From Streptococcus sp. LQJ-218 (GTDB lineage Bacteria; Bacillota; Bacilli; Lactobacillales; Streptococcaceae): a stretch of DNA of 64,000 bases. Each line of letters opens with the position of its first letter. The first letter of the stretch is position 1. The notes below the pieces were generated by a model. It did no database searches, was not told the origin of the DNA, and saw nothing but the letters and a program-made list of their open reading frames with translations. The DNA is taken from assembly GCF_003428885.1 (NCBI RefSeq), contig NZ_QQRU01000003.1, positions 172,440 to 236,439 of the forward strand, written 5' to 3'. A program made the position numbers and the translations under genes. Of the stretch, positions 8,879 through 19,100 are shown one piece after another.

Positions 8879-10933
8879 TTAATTTCTTCTTACCAATTCC
8901 ATCATATCATAAGGCAGGGTATTGGCAGCTTCCTTCAAGGAATAGTTCTCTAAGTTATTTACATTTTGCCGTAATTTCTTGGCATACTTGGTCGTAATCA
9001 ATCGTTTTTCTTCATATTCGAAAATCAACTTGCGCTCCAGATAATAGCCTCTTAGCATCTCATCGATATTGTTGGGCTTGACGCGATTGATAACCCGTTC
9101 GACAAAGGCACCACTGGTAATAATAGCTGTTTCTCGGAGACGAGAATCCTGCACGAAGCTGATCAAAGAACTCTTATAAACCCCTTTAAGGTTCTCCAAA
9201 CTTTCGATAATCATCTCAGTATTTTCTAAATAGAGCTCTGCAATTTGGTCATAGTCAATGTCTCTGAGTTTCTGTGATTCTTCATTTTTCCAACTGCGAA
9301 AGGTCTTACCAAAGGTAAAGACTTCGTGAAGGAGAAAACGTAAAATTCGTAAGGAAACGAGGAAATAATAGGTCAATCGTGAAACAAACTTGCGATTGAT
9401 GCTTTGTTCCATGTTTTTCAGATAACGTTGGTAAACTCGATAGGCACGGTCACTCATCTTGTCCTCTTCGTAAGCCTGTTCTAAACCATCACTTTCAATA
9501 CTGAGGATGAGAAGTTTCAAGGCCTCCCAGTCTGCTTGAGCTCCCTTATTTTCTTGACTCAGAATGAGATTTTCAATACGTCCATGATAATTGTCAATAG
9601 CCGCATAGAGGGGAAGTTTATTTCTAGTGCATTCCAACTCTTTTTCTAACTCTAGCGTCACTTCATTCAAAATGCTGATATGCATGAGATAATCCTTGCT
9701 TTCTTCCTGTTCATCAGAAAGATGAGGAAGAACCACGAGGCCTGTTAAAAAGCTTACAAGCGTCACACCTGCAACAAGGAAAAGCAAGAGAGGATACTTC
9801 TGTTCTAGATTACTTGGTATCAGAAGGATCGTAGCAATGGACACCGTTCCCTTGACACCTGAAAAGGTCAAGAGAAGCATATCCTTCATATACTTATTTA
9901 GCTTTTTCTTGAGACGTCTGGTTCTATAGGCATAATAGCCATAAATCATGACAAAACGAATGGCAAAGAGGACAAAGGTAAGAGCGACAAGAGATAGCAA
10001 TAAGAGTAAGGGATTATAGATTGGATTGGTCAAGATAGGTTCTGCTATTATTTCCAACTCCATCCCTAAAATCACAAAGACAGAACCGTTAAGCATAAAG
10101 TTCACTGTATGCCAGACTGTCTCGGTCACCGTATCCACTTGGGCTTCGAGAAGCGTAATTTTCTTAAACCGGCTTGCCTTTAAAATCCCCGCAACTACAA
10201 CGGCGATAATCCCTGAAACATGGACTTCTTCTGCCAGGAAGAAAGTCACCAGAGGCAAACTCAATTCTAATAAAAGTTCGCTAGCAATATCCGTTGCTCG
10301 CACACTCAGCAAAAAGGTATGGAGGAAACGGTTGGTCATGGCTGTTAAAAAGCCAATCAAAAAACCTCCTAGAATTGAAAAGAAGAGTGAACTACTAGCT
10401 TGCCCAAGGGAAAAAGCTCCTGTTGTCCAAGCTGTCAAAGCTACCTGAAAGGCAACCAAGCCAGAAGCATCATTCAAGAGTCCTTCACCCTTAAGAATAT
10501 TGGACACACGCTTAGGAAAGCTAAACCGCTCCGAAAGAGAAGCAAAAGCTACCAAGTCCGTAGGTCCAAGGGCCGCCCCAACAGCCAAGCAAGCTGATAA
10601 GGGAAGGCTAAGCCAAAGTAGATGGGCCAAGCCACCCAAACTCAGGGTCGAGATGAAAATCACTGGAAATATGAGATAGACAATGATTCGCCAGTGTTTT
10701 AAAATAGCTGTAATATCAGCTTCTTCCGACTCTCGGAAAAGCAAGGGACCGATAACCAGGGCCAAAAACAACTCTGTATTGAGGTGAAAGTCGGTATTGG
10801 GTAAAAAGAGACCAATCACAATTCCTAAAAGAATTTGCACCAAAGGAAGAGGCAAAAAGGGTAAGAGCTTATTGGTTGTACTTGAGACAATCAAAACCAG
10901 CAAAAATAGGATGAGGTAAATCAGTAATTCCAC
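8879..10933 (-). CDS. Na+/H+ antiporter, NhaP/CPA1 family
   Basis: A 684-residue cation/proton antiporter. Residues 1 to about 400 form about 12 membrane helices including GPTDLVAF and LNDASGLVAFQ, the latter with the conserved Asn-Asp pair of CPA1 exchangers. About 280 cytoplasmic, helix-rich residues follow. The start is a GTG at 10933, placed 6 bases after AAGGAGG. It lies 11 bases downstream of a small Lys/Cys-rich gene in a minus-strand group with rRNA methylase and radical-SAM genes. Likely role: pH and sodium homeostasis. Confidence 0.88.
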   Translation of the reverse strand: MELLIYLILFLLVLIVSSTTNKLLPFLPLPLVQILLGIVIGLFLPNTDFHLNTELFLALVIGPLLFRESEEADITAILKHWRIIVYLIFPVIFISTLSLGGLAHLLWLSLPLSACLAVGAALGPTDLVAFASLSERFSFPKRVSNILKGEGLLNDASGLVAFQVALTAWTTGAFSLGQASSSLFFSILGGFLIGFLTAMTNRFLHTFLLSVRATDIASELLLELSLPLVTFFLAEEVHVSGIIAVVVAGILKASRFKKITLLEAQVDTVTETVWHTVNFMLNGSVFVILGMELEIIAEPILTNPIYNPLLLLLSLVALTFVLFAIRFVMIYGYYAYRTRRLKKKLNKYMKDMLLLTFSGVKGTVSIATILLIPSNLEQKYPLLLFLVAGVTLVSFLTGLVVLPHLSDEQEESKDYLMHISILNEVTLELEKELECTRNKLPLYAAIDNYHGRIENLILSQENKGAQADWEALKLLILSIESDGLEQAYEEDKMSDRAYRVYQRYLKNMEQSINRKFVSRLTYYFLVSLRILRFLLHEVFTFGKTFRSWKNEESQKLRDIDYDQIAELYLENTEMIIESLENLKGVYKSSLISFVQDSRLRETAIITSGAFVERVINRVKPNNIDEMLRGYYLERKLIFEYEEKRLITTKYAKKLRQNVNNLENYSLKEAANTLPYDMMELVRRN

Positions 10934-10944
10934 ACATGTCCTCC

Positions 10945-11199
10945 TTAATCTTTTTTACAGCAAGATTCAAATATCTCCTTTTGCTCTTTGATTTTTTGGT
11001 CAATCTTGGAACAGTCTTTGTGCTCAATTTTTTTCTGACACCGTTCCATTTCAAGAGCAACTAATTTTTTCTTGATTTTAAGCATTTTTTTACTCATATG
11101 CGCCTGATCTAGCGCATCCACCGCTCGTTCGTGGTGGGGTGATTCAACGAAATTCTGGCGCATAGCATCCAGCTTTTCACGTAGGTATTGTTTATCCAT
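10945..11199 (-). CDS. small conserved hypothetical protein, charged and helical
   Basis: An 84-residue protein, rich in Lys, Glu and Gln, with predicted coiled-coil character and four cysteines in the C-terminal half (CQKK, KDCSK, ESCCKKD). The start overlaps the stop of the upstream methyltransferase gene by 8 bases, so it is translationally coupled. I recognise it as a conserved streptococcal hypothetical but know no function. The terminal cysteine pattern might bind metal; this is speculation. Confidence 0.7.
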   Translation of the reverse strand: MDKQYLREKLDAMRQNFVESPHHERAVDALDQAHMSKKMLKIKKKLVALEMERCQKKIEHKDCSKIDQKIKEQKEIFESCCKKD

Positions 11200-11749
11200 G
11201 TCTATATCTCTCTAATTTTTCAATCATCACTAAAAATGGTGGGTTGTTAACTTGGTTTACAGTTCGGTAAATGGCAGCTGTGTACTCTTGTTGGTTCAAC
11301 TGGCTAACAAACTCCAAGACAGCATCTTTCTCGAGGTCGCCTCCTTCATGACCATAGTAGATCATGATGGCAATCCGTCCTCCTTTGACAAGTAAATGAC
11401 ACAGCTTTTCTAAGGCTTCGATAGTAGTCTGAGGTCTGGTAATGACAGACTTATCAGCTGACGGCAGATAGCCCAGATTAAAAATCCCTGCCTTGGCTTC
11501 TGTCACAAACTGGTCCAGTGTCTCATGACCTTGCAAGAGTAACTGGGCATTTGTCAGGCCAGCCTGATGCAAACGTTCTTGGGTCTTTTCCAAGGCTTGC
11601 TCCTGAATATCAAAGGCATAGACTTGCTTAGCTAGCTTGGCTAGAAAAAGCGTGTCATGACCATTTCCCATAGTTGCATCCACTACGATATCCTCTTTTG
11701 TCACTACCTCAGCCAAAAAATCATGTGCAATCTCAAGTGGTCTTTTCAT
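11192..11749 (-). CDS. class I SAM-dependent methyltransferase, YtqB-like
   Basis: A 185-residue Rossmann-fold methyltransferase. VDATMGNGHDTLFLA is the SAM-binding motif I and NLGYLPSADK matches the NLGYLPG motif of the putative rRNA methylase family (PF06962, YtqB). The ATG at 11749 lies 7 bases after AGGAG and within the end of the radical-SAM gene (17-base overlap). The ytqA/ytqB-type pairing of a TIGR01212 radical-SAM protein with this methyltransferase is conserved in Firmicutes, suggesting joint action in RNA modification. Confidence 0.85.
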   Translation of the reverse strand: MKRPLEIAHDFLAEVVTKEDIVVDATMGNGHDTLFLAKLAKQVYAFDIQEQALEKTQERLHQAGLTNAQLLLQGHETLDQFVTEAKAGIFNLGYLPSADKSVITRPQTTIEALEKLCHLLVKGGRIAIMIYYGHEGGDLEKDAVLEFVSQLNQQEYTAAIYRTVNQVNNPPFLVMIEKLERYRHG

Positions 11750-12680
11750 TTTCAAACTCCTGTTTTACAGCCTTGCATCCTTGAACACTTCCACGACGTC
11801 GCATTTCAGCTTCAATAGCATTTAGCACTTCCCATTTATTGAGGCTCCACATAGGACCAATCAGCATATCTCTAGGTGCATCTCCTGTGATTCGATGGAT
11901 GACGATATGTTTAGGAATGATTTCCAATTGGTCGCAGATGACCTTGACATATTCGTCCTGACTCATCAATTGCAATCGTCCTTCGTGGTAATCTCGTTGC
12001 ATCCGTGTATTGGTCATAAGATGAAGCAAGTGCAGTTTAATCCCTTGAATATCATTATCCGTGACACAGCGACGGACATTTTCAATCATCATCTCATGAG
12101 TCTCACCAGGCAAACCATTGATCAAATGGGAAACAATCTCAATCTTGGGATACTTTCTCAAACGCTTGACCGTTTCCACATACAATTCATAGGAGTGGGC
12201 ACGGTTAATCAGATCAGAGGTTGCTTCAAAAGTGGTCTGTAAGCCTAATTCTACCGTCACATGCATGCGCTCCGATAAGTCAGCCAAATATTCAATGGTT
12301 TCGTCTGGTAAACAGTCTGGCCGTGTTCCGATGTTGATGCCTACTACACCTGGCTCATTGATAGCCTGCTCATAGCGCTCTCGGATGACTTCCACCTTTT
12401 CATGGGTGTTAGTAAAATTTTGAAAATAAACTAGATACTTCTGAACATCCGGCCACTTGCGGTGCATAAAGTCAATTTCCTTATAAAATTGTTCACGGAT
12501 AGGCGCATCCGGTGCTACGATAGCATCTCCAGAACCTGAAACCGTGCAAAAAGTACAGCCCCCATGAGCCACAGTCCCATCACGATTGGGACAGTCAAAC
12601 CCCGCATCAATAGGAACTTTAAAGGTCTTTTCTCCAAAAAGTTTTCGATAATAATCATTCAAGGTATTATAAGATTTCAT
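11733..12680 (-). CDS. TIGR01212 family radical SAM protein (YhcC/YtqA-like)
   Basis: A 315-residue radical-SAM protein. The cluster region reads GFDCPNRDGTVAHGGCTFC, typical of the TIGR01212 / YhcC family. The start at 12680 begins MKSYNTLNDYYRKLFG as in relatives. Upstream in-frame starts exist but run into the -10 sequence. That -10 (TATAAT, 12693-12688) lies exactly 7 bases before the ATG and no ribosome-binding site is seen, so the mRNA may be leaderless. Exact substrate unknown; probably tRNA or rRNA modification with the next gene. Confidence 0.85.
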   Translation of the reverse strand: MKSYNTLNDYYRKLFGEKTFKVPIDAGFDCPNRDGTVAHGGCTFCTVSGSGDAIVAPDAPIREQFYKEIDFMHRKWPDVQKYLVYFQNFTNTHEKVEVIRERYEQAINEPGVVGINIGTRPDCLPDETIEYLADLSERMHVTVELGLQTTFEATSDLINRAHSYELYVETVKRLRKYPKIEIVSHLINGLPGETHEMMIENVRRCVTDNDIQGIKLHLLHLMTNTRMQRDYHEGRLQLMSQDEYVKVICDQLEIIPKHIVIHRITGDAPRDMLIGPMWSLNKWEVLNAIEAEMRRRGSVQGCKAVKQEFENEKTT

Positions 12681-12687
12681 TACTTTC

Positions 12688-12696
12688 ATTATAACA
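12688..12696 (-). promoter_or_regulatory. extended -10 promoter of the TIGR01212 gene, predicted leaderless
   Basis: On the minus strand TGTTATAAT ends 7 bases before the ATG at 12680. There is no room for a Shine-Dalgarno in the expected RNA. Confidence 0.6.
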
Positions 12697-12770
12697 AAAA
12701 CATTCACAATCTCAAAAGCTTGACTTTCCTATAAATTCCTCTATTTCTCGTTTCCATTAGCCATTTTTTA

Positions 12771-12779
12771 TGATACAAT
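12771..12779 (+). promoter_or_regulatory. extended -10 promoter of the DUF3397 gene, predicted leaderless
   Basis: TGATACAAT ends 6 bases before the ATG at 12786. It is divergent from the leaderless-type promoter at 12688-12696, so both genes share one short intergenic region. Confidence 0.55.
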
Positions 12780-12785
12780 ATGGGT

Positions 12786-13139
12786 ATGATTTTAATGAAA
12801 TTAGCATCTATTTTATTATTGATACTGACCTTAGTCGTCTGCATTATCATAACCAAACTTTTTAGATTAAAAAAACTAGGACGAAACTTTGCGGATTTGG
12901 CTTTTCCAGTCTTGGTATTTGAATATTACCTTATTACAGCTAAAACCTTTACCCATAATTTTCTCCCTAGACTGGGACTAGCCCTCTCACTCCTAGCCAT
13001 TATTCTCGTTTTTTTCTTCCTTCTGAAAAAACGCAGCTTTTACTATCCTAAATTCATCAAATTCTTCTGGCGTGCAGGATTCTTATTAACCCTTGTCATG
13101 TATATCGAGATGATTGTTGAATTGTTCTTAATGAAATAG
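12786..13139 (+). CDS. DUF3397 family membrane protein
   Basis: A 117-residue protein that is almost entirely hydrophobic, with four predicted membrane helices, matching the DUF3397 family of lactic acid bacteria. Three in-frame ATGs occur at the start: 12780, 12786 and 12795. The one at 12786 coincides with the predicted transcription start and is preferred, but the choice is not certain. Divergent from the TIGR01212 gene and convergent with bgaA. Function unknown. Confidence 0.7.
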   Translation: MILMKLASILLLILTLVVCIIITKLFRLKKLGRNFADLAFPVLVFEYYLITAKTFTHNFLPRLGLALSLLAIILVFFFLLKKRSFYYPKFIKFFWRAGFLLTLVMYIEMIVELFLMK

Positions 13140-13209
13140 TCCAATCCCTAGAAAGTTAAGGCCTAGGGATTTTTATACTCAATGAAATGGAAGTAACTAT
13201 TTCCACAAT

Positions 13210-13256
13210 AAAACGCATAATATCAAAGTTTTTCAACACCTGATATTATGCGTTTT
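13210..13256. terminator. bidirectional terminator hairpin, dispersed-repeat copy 2
   Basis: AAAACGCATAATATCA and TGATATTATGCGTTTT are perfect complements with a 15-base loop. It lies between the convergent DUF3397 and bgaA genes. The flanks (CCACAATA before, AAAGACTTTT..CTCAGCCTC after) recur at 41403-41487. Confidence 0.8.
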
Positions 13257-13315
13257 GTAATTTTAAAGACTTTTTCTCAGCCTCAATACATTGTTTTAAC
13301 TTTCATCAAAACAAA

Positions 13316-16147
13316 TCAGTTTTTAAAGATCTCTAATCTTCTTTTTTTTCCTTTAGTGGCTACTAAGCCTGCACTCAAACCTAGAAGAGCTAAACCTGCT
13401 GCTACTGCTGCCTGTTCTGCCTCTGTTCCAGTGTTTGGCAAGTGATTCTTTTCATCTTGCTGGGCTTCAACTGAACGTGAGCTCACTTGTTTTACATCCA
13501 TTTTCTCAGTTTCTACTTGTTGTTTTGTAGATTCTTGAGATTCTGGTTTTTGAACTTCTTGATTTTGTGGCACAGACTTACTAGCTTCTTTAGAAGTTGC
13601 TTTAGGCTGTGCTTGAGGGGCTGATTTTGTATCTTTTATCGCTGTACCAACCTCTATGATACGGTTTTCAGCCATAACTTTATCATAGCTTTCTTTCTCA
13701 GTTCGCTTGCCATTTTCTACTTCAATCAAGTGAACACGAATACCTTGTCTTCCTTCTTGGAGGATACGAGTTTCACCTAGATATAACTTGTCAGACTTAC
13801 GTTCTTCAATCTTGAAGTCAATTGCTTCTTCTTCGATTACAAGTTCTGGTCTGTTAAGGACTAGGTTCTTCACTCCATCTTCTGGGAGGGAGGTTCCTGG
13901 TTTGGTTCCAACCAAGACGATGCGGTCTGTTGGAGTCTGTATTACTTCACGGAATTTTTCTTCCTTACTTCCACTAGGATTAACCGCTGTATAGATACGT
14001 TCCTTACCAACTTTACCTTCTTGTAATAGACGAACTTCTCCTTCAAACAGAGTATCGTCTTTTTGTTCAAGAGTTTGGAAGTTTAATTCTTTGTCTACCA
14101 CTTCAAGACTTGGCAAATCATATTGAGCAGGTGCTACAAGTTTTCCATCTATCACTTTTTCCTTAGTCAATTTAATCCGGTATTCTTTGACATTCTTACC
14201 ACTCTCTGATACCAGACGGACTAATACAGGAAGATTTTCATTTCCACTATCCACAATTGTAAATGTGACTTGATCTTTCCCTTCTACAGTGATTTTTGGA
14301 CGTTCCCCTTTATAAATCAATTCATAGTCCAAACGATTTTCAGAGAAGTCAGGGAGCTCTTTACCATCTACTAAAATTCTTCCCTCTGTGCTCTCTTTTG
14401 CAAGCTCACTTGGTGCTCGGAAACTTAATTCAGTTAAAGCAACCCCATTTTTATCTGTTTTTCTATCCATGCGCCATCTCATAGCTTTGGTAGTCACAGG
14501 TTTAAATGTCACATTAATCTCGTCTCCAGCTTGAATTTCTTTGTCTGCGTAATAAGGAACAAGTTCCCAATTATCAGGGTTATTAAATGGATGATTTGAT
14601 TCGTAGCTGTAATTTGAATAGTAAACCGGAACATCAAAGTCAGGACCGATGTATCGTTCCAATACAAGTTTAGCTGGGGCATCTGTTCCACTATCTGCAA
14701 AGAAGTTTAGTTTAGCCTGTGAAACCTTTCTATCCACAATTTTACCATTCTTTTTAAAGATAACACCAACTGATACTTCTGGATTAGCGGATGGAGTAGC
14801 GGACCAGTTTGTCCAACGGTTGTCTTGATTTCGGTCATTATCATTTAAATAGTCTACACGGTCGTTCGAATTATCATCCAAATCATTAGTAGCTGAAGCA
14901 AAAGCCTGACTATGAGTAGCAAGATAATCTGGATTGTCAGAAAGTGATCTACCGACCTTGTCCGTTACTCGCACAGATAATTCTACTGGGACTTCACTAC
15001 CAACCACATGGCCTTTAATTGTATATTCCCCAGCTTTGTTTAAGGTAGAAGCAGGGACTTGTTCCCATTCAACTGCCAAATCTTTTACATCATAACCGCT
15101 CTTACCTGCGAAATAAACTGGAACCTTATTTGGCAATTCCAAAGGTTGACCTAATTGCAACAATTGAGACTGTTTGGCAGCAGCAATTGGTTTACGAGCC
15201 AACAAATCTCTATCTTTTGTAAAGTGAAGGTTGTATTCTCCAAGAATATCGCCATTTTCTGCTTTCACAATAACACGGACAGGATCGCCCTCTTTCACAC
15301 TAGGAACCACTGTAGCAAGTCCATTATTTGTGATACTAGCTGTTACTTCTGGAATTTTTCCATCACTATAGTCTAAATAGTAATCTGTTAAGTCTGGATT
15401 AAAGTGAGGAAGATCTTTTCCAGCCACCTTAATATTAGTAGTTGCCTCTTTAGCTGGTGCTACCTTTTTAGAGAAAACTTGTAATTCTGTAATTGATGTT
15501 CCAAGTTTATCATCAGCTCTTGTCATGCGAATACGTACCGCGTAGGTATCCACCTTGTCAAAACTGAAATGATTCATTCCTCCAGCTTTTAACTGATCTG
15601 GAGCCTTAAGATTTGTAACTGGTTTCCAATTTTTACTGTCATTAAATACGTGGTTTTCACCCTCTACATAACCAGGATTCTTCGGTGTAGTTGGAGCTTT
15701 TTCACCAACATAATACTCAATGACGTAAGACTTTGGAGTACCTACACCACTATCTTCATAAAAGGCTACATTCAAGTTATCAACCGAACGTTTTGTCAAA
15801 ATACCTGAATCCCCAAATAGCACCCCTACTGAGGCTTCTTCAGAACGTTTCCAGTTTGACCAACGATTTGCAGGCTGGTTACCGTAAGAAATCACTTTAT
15901 CATTTACATTAGATACTGGGTCATAAGAATGAGAATCTGATGCAAAGGCAAGTGGTAATTCTGAACCTGTCCATTGATCTGAAATATTCTTCCCAATTTC
16001 TGTTTGACTCGATACACGAACATGTAATTTCGTGGTTAGTTGTGTTCCTTCTACATGACCTGTTACAGTAAAGATTCCCTCTTTTGCATATTGGCTTGCA
16101 TCAATAGTATCCCAAGCTACCTTAGCTGAAGATACTTGGCCATTTGA
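13316..16147 (-). pseudogene. bgaA: 3' part of bgaA downstream of an in-frame amber codon (CBM71-like, G5 and LPXTG parts)
   Basis: The same reading frame as the gene upstream continues without any shift or further stop for about 943 codons beyond the TAG at 16150-16148. It encodes two CBM71-like modules (conserved RWSNWKR and RWTNWSA segments), Ig-like linkers, two G5-like repeats ending near IVLVGTK and IIEVGTA, and a sortase signal HLPNTG followed by a hydrophobic stretch and KGKKRR. A GTG at 15895 could act as a start but has no ribosome-binding site and no signal peptide. Without readthrough this part is probably not made. Confidence 0.8.
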
Positions 16148-19100
16148 CTAATAAGTTCGGACACTTTCTGGCAAGGTTGGTGCCTCAGAAATTGGTGTTG
16201 TGATGCTCACATCTTCAACTTTTACAATTCCTTCTACTGATATTGACGCACGCGCTTCTTGGTTCAATCCTTCAACCTTACCAAGAACTTCAAAAGTATG
16301 ATATTGATTTAACTTTTCAGCTGGAATCGAATCCCAAACTACCTTATGAACTTTTGGAAATCCTTTATCGTACTCAACTGTTACTGTAGATGGAAGATTT
16401 GGTGTTTGGTGCAAATCTGTCACAAGGCTAACTGGGCGAATGGCCTGAACAACTTTATCTTCAGTATTTGCTGTAATCGTTAGAGGTAGTTCTCCTTTTG
16501 CACCTTCATATTGAGCTTGTAAAGTGAGACTACCCGGTTTATGCAACTCTAGCATTCCCTTATTAACAGAGACTACTCCCTCGCCTTGGCTTGAGAAAGT
16601 CACCTTTTCAGTTGGTAAAACAGCTTCAGTTCCATCCTGATAACGGGCTAAAACTGTCACTTTAACAGTTTGATCTTCTTTGAGGCTAGCAGCTTGATCC
16701 ACTCTGAGACTCAAACTTTCAATTTTTGGAGAATCAACAAGGAACTGAACAGCATAGGTTTGTAACTGTCCCCCATCTTTAGGCTGAATGTAGATACTAG
16801 CACGCATTCCATTGGATTCATTTGCCTGAATCACGTTTACATCGGCATTTTCAGCACTAGCACTGACTTCTGGAATTTTTGCACCATAAGAAAGTTTGTG
16901 ATAATGTACAGGATGCTCTTTTGAAAGTTCCGTAACACTTTCACCACCTACTGCTATAGTTGGTGCAACTTGAGCCAATTCCTTACCATCATCAACTATC
17001 AAAGTAGCGTGGATGGTTCTATCTCCTAATTGGCTAGTCATCTGAATATGTGCCCCTGGAGTAGATAACTTCTCTTTATCTTCTGGTGAAATTTCCCAAT
17101 TTTCAACTTCATAATTGTGAATACGACCATCTGTTGAGACAAGTGAAACAAGTTTATCCACAGAACTCAAGTCTGTTCCAGGTGTAATGCGTTTAACAGC
17201 TGGAAGTTCATTTGCAATTGTAAGTACTTCGACACGAGCCTCAACTTCACGCCCATCAGACATACCTTTTACAGTTACAATTCCAGCTTGACTGACATCT
17301 GCTTGAGACCAGGTTACAGGACGTTTTTCACGACTACCATCACTATATACAAATGGCACTGTCTGAGGCATTTTAAGTTTTTGTCCTAAAACTGTACGTA
17401 CTTTTGGTATTTCTGTGCCTAAAACAGTTTTTTCTGACTGGTCTGACTTACCTGTAAAAATCGTAACTTGATCTGATTTCAACAATCCCGAATAAGCTGT
17501 AAGGGTAAATTTACCTGCTTGATCAGTCGATTTAACAATCGCTACCCCTTTACCATTAAAGGCTCTACGAATCCAAGAACCATCTGCTTGTTCTTTATAC
17601 CGTTCACGACTAGCTTGCTCACCATTATCCACACCAACCAATTGACCTTGTCCATGAAGTTGGAAGTGAACTAGATTGTTAGCAGTTGGCACAACATTGC
17701 CCTTACTATCTACAATTTCATAATAGATATAAGTCAAATCTTTTCCATCTGCAGCGATAGCGTTCTCTTCCTTAACCAGACGAACACCAGCAGGCTCACC
17801 AGCAGTCACTATCTTATCTCGAGCAATTTCCTTACCAGACTCATCTCGAGCAACTGCTTCTAAAGTTCCTGGTTTATAAGCAACTTTCCACTCCAAATAT
17901 AGTTCGTGAGGATTTTCACCTTCTTGGTATGTACGACCATCACTCGTTTGTTTTTTGTTGAATTTTTTAAGACCTAGTGACTCATTATTTAAAAACAACT
18001 CAACACTAGCAGCATTGGAATAGGCTCTAACCGGGATTCGATTTTCAGCATCTGCAACATTGTCTGCCAATTCAGTCTTTTCCCAGTTCCAATGAGGAAG
18101 TAAATGAACCATTGGTTTTTTCTTAGCAGAAACCCACTGACTTTGGTAGAGATAATAGTCATTTTTTGGAATCCCTGCGGTGTCTACAATACCAAAGTAA
18201 GAGCTTTTTACAGGTGTACTATTTTGATTGTGCCATGGAGTTGGTTCTCCAATATAATCCGTACCAGTCCAAATGAATTGTCCAGCATATCCTGGATGAT
18301 CTCTATCGAAAGTCCATGATGCTGTAGCAGTTTTACCCCAACCAACACGATCATTACCATAATCGGATTGTTCGTAATTACGCCAATATTGGTTACTTCC
18401 TACCCACTCACTCTCTGGATGGAAATAACTTCCTCTTGTACGAGTTGCTGAAGATGTTTCTGAACCATAAATGAGCCATTTCGGATGTTTTGCATGAAGA
18501 GTTTGATAATTTTCTTCCGAGTAATTCAATCCAACTGCATCCAGTTCATCTGCAATCTTTTCATGATCTCCAGTTCCATCTCCGAAACGGAATTTATCAG
18601 CTCCCATGGTTACATAACGTGTATTATCAACAGATTTAATCACTTTTACTAAGCGTTTGACAGTTGCTAGTGAATGGGCTTTCCCATCTGCTTCACCGAT
18701 TTCGTTACCAATAGACCACATAAAAACAGCAGGATTATTTTTATCTCTTTCTACCATTGTTCGAAGATCGTAATCAGACCATTTTTCACCTTTTCTTGCT
18801 TCAGGGTGGGTAGCATCTTTTTCAAAGAAACGACCATAGTCGTATGGTTTCTTACCTCCATACCAAGTATCAAAAGCTTCTTCTTGTACAAGCAAACCGA
18901 GCTCAGCTGCAATCTGCAAAGTCTGAGGACTTGCTGGGTTGTGAGTCGTACGAATCGAATTCACTCCCATTTCCTTCATCTGTTTCAGACGACGGTATTC
19001 AGCCTTATAGTTCTCCTCTGCTCCAAGCGCTCCATGATCATGGTGCAATGAAACACCGTGGAACTTGATGTGTTCACCATTTAAAGAGAAACCTTGGTCT

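Noticed and set aside
13316..15895. Separate surface-protein gene starting at the GTG at 15895
   Set aside because: It is in the same frame as the truncated bgaA, with no stop between 15895 and the amber codon, and has no ribosome-binding site or signal peptide. It is the tail of bgaA.
16148..16150. Pyrrolysine or other recoding at the amber codon
   Set aside because: Nothing in the window suggests a pyrrolysine system, and streptococci are not known to have one. A simple nonsense mutation is more likely.
18674..19068. Plus-strand ORFs inside bgaA (and similar antisense ORFs in hprK, cshA, thrS and others)
   Set aside because: They are shadows of strongly supported genes on the other strand, without ribosome-binding sites or recognisable products.
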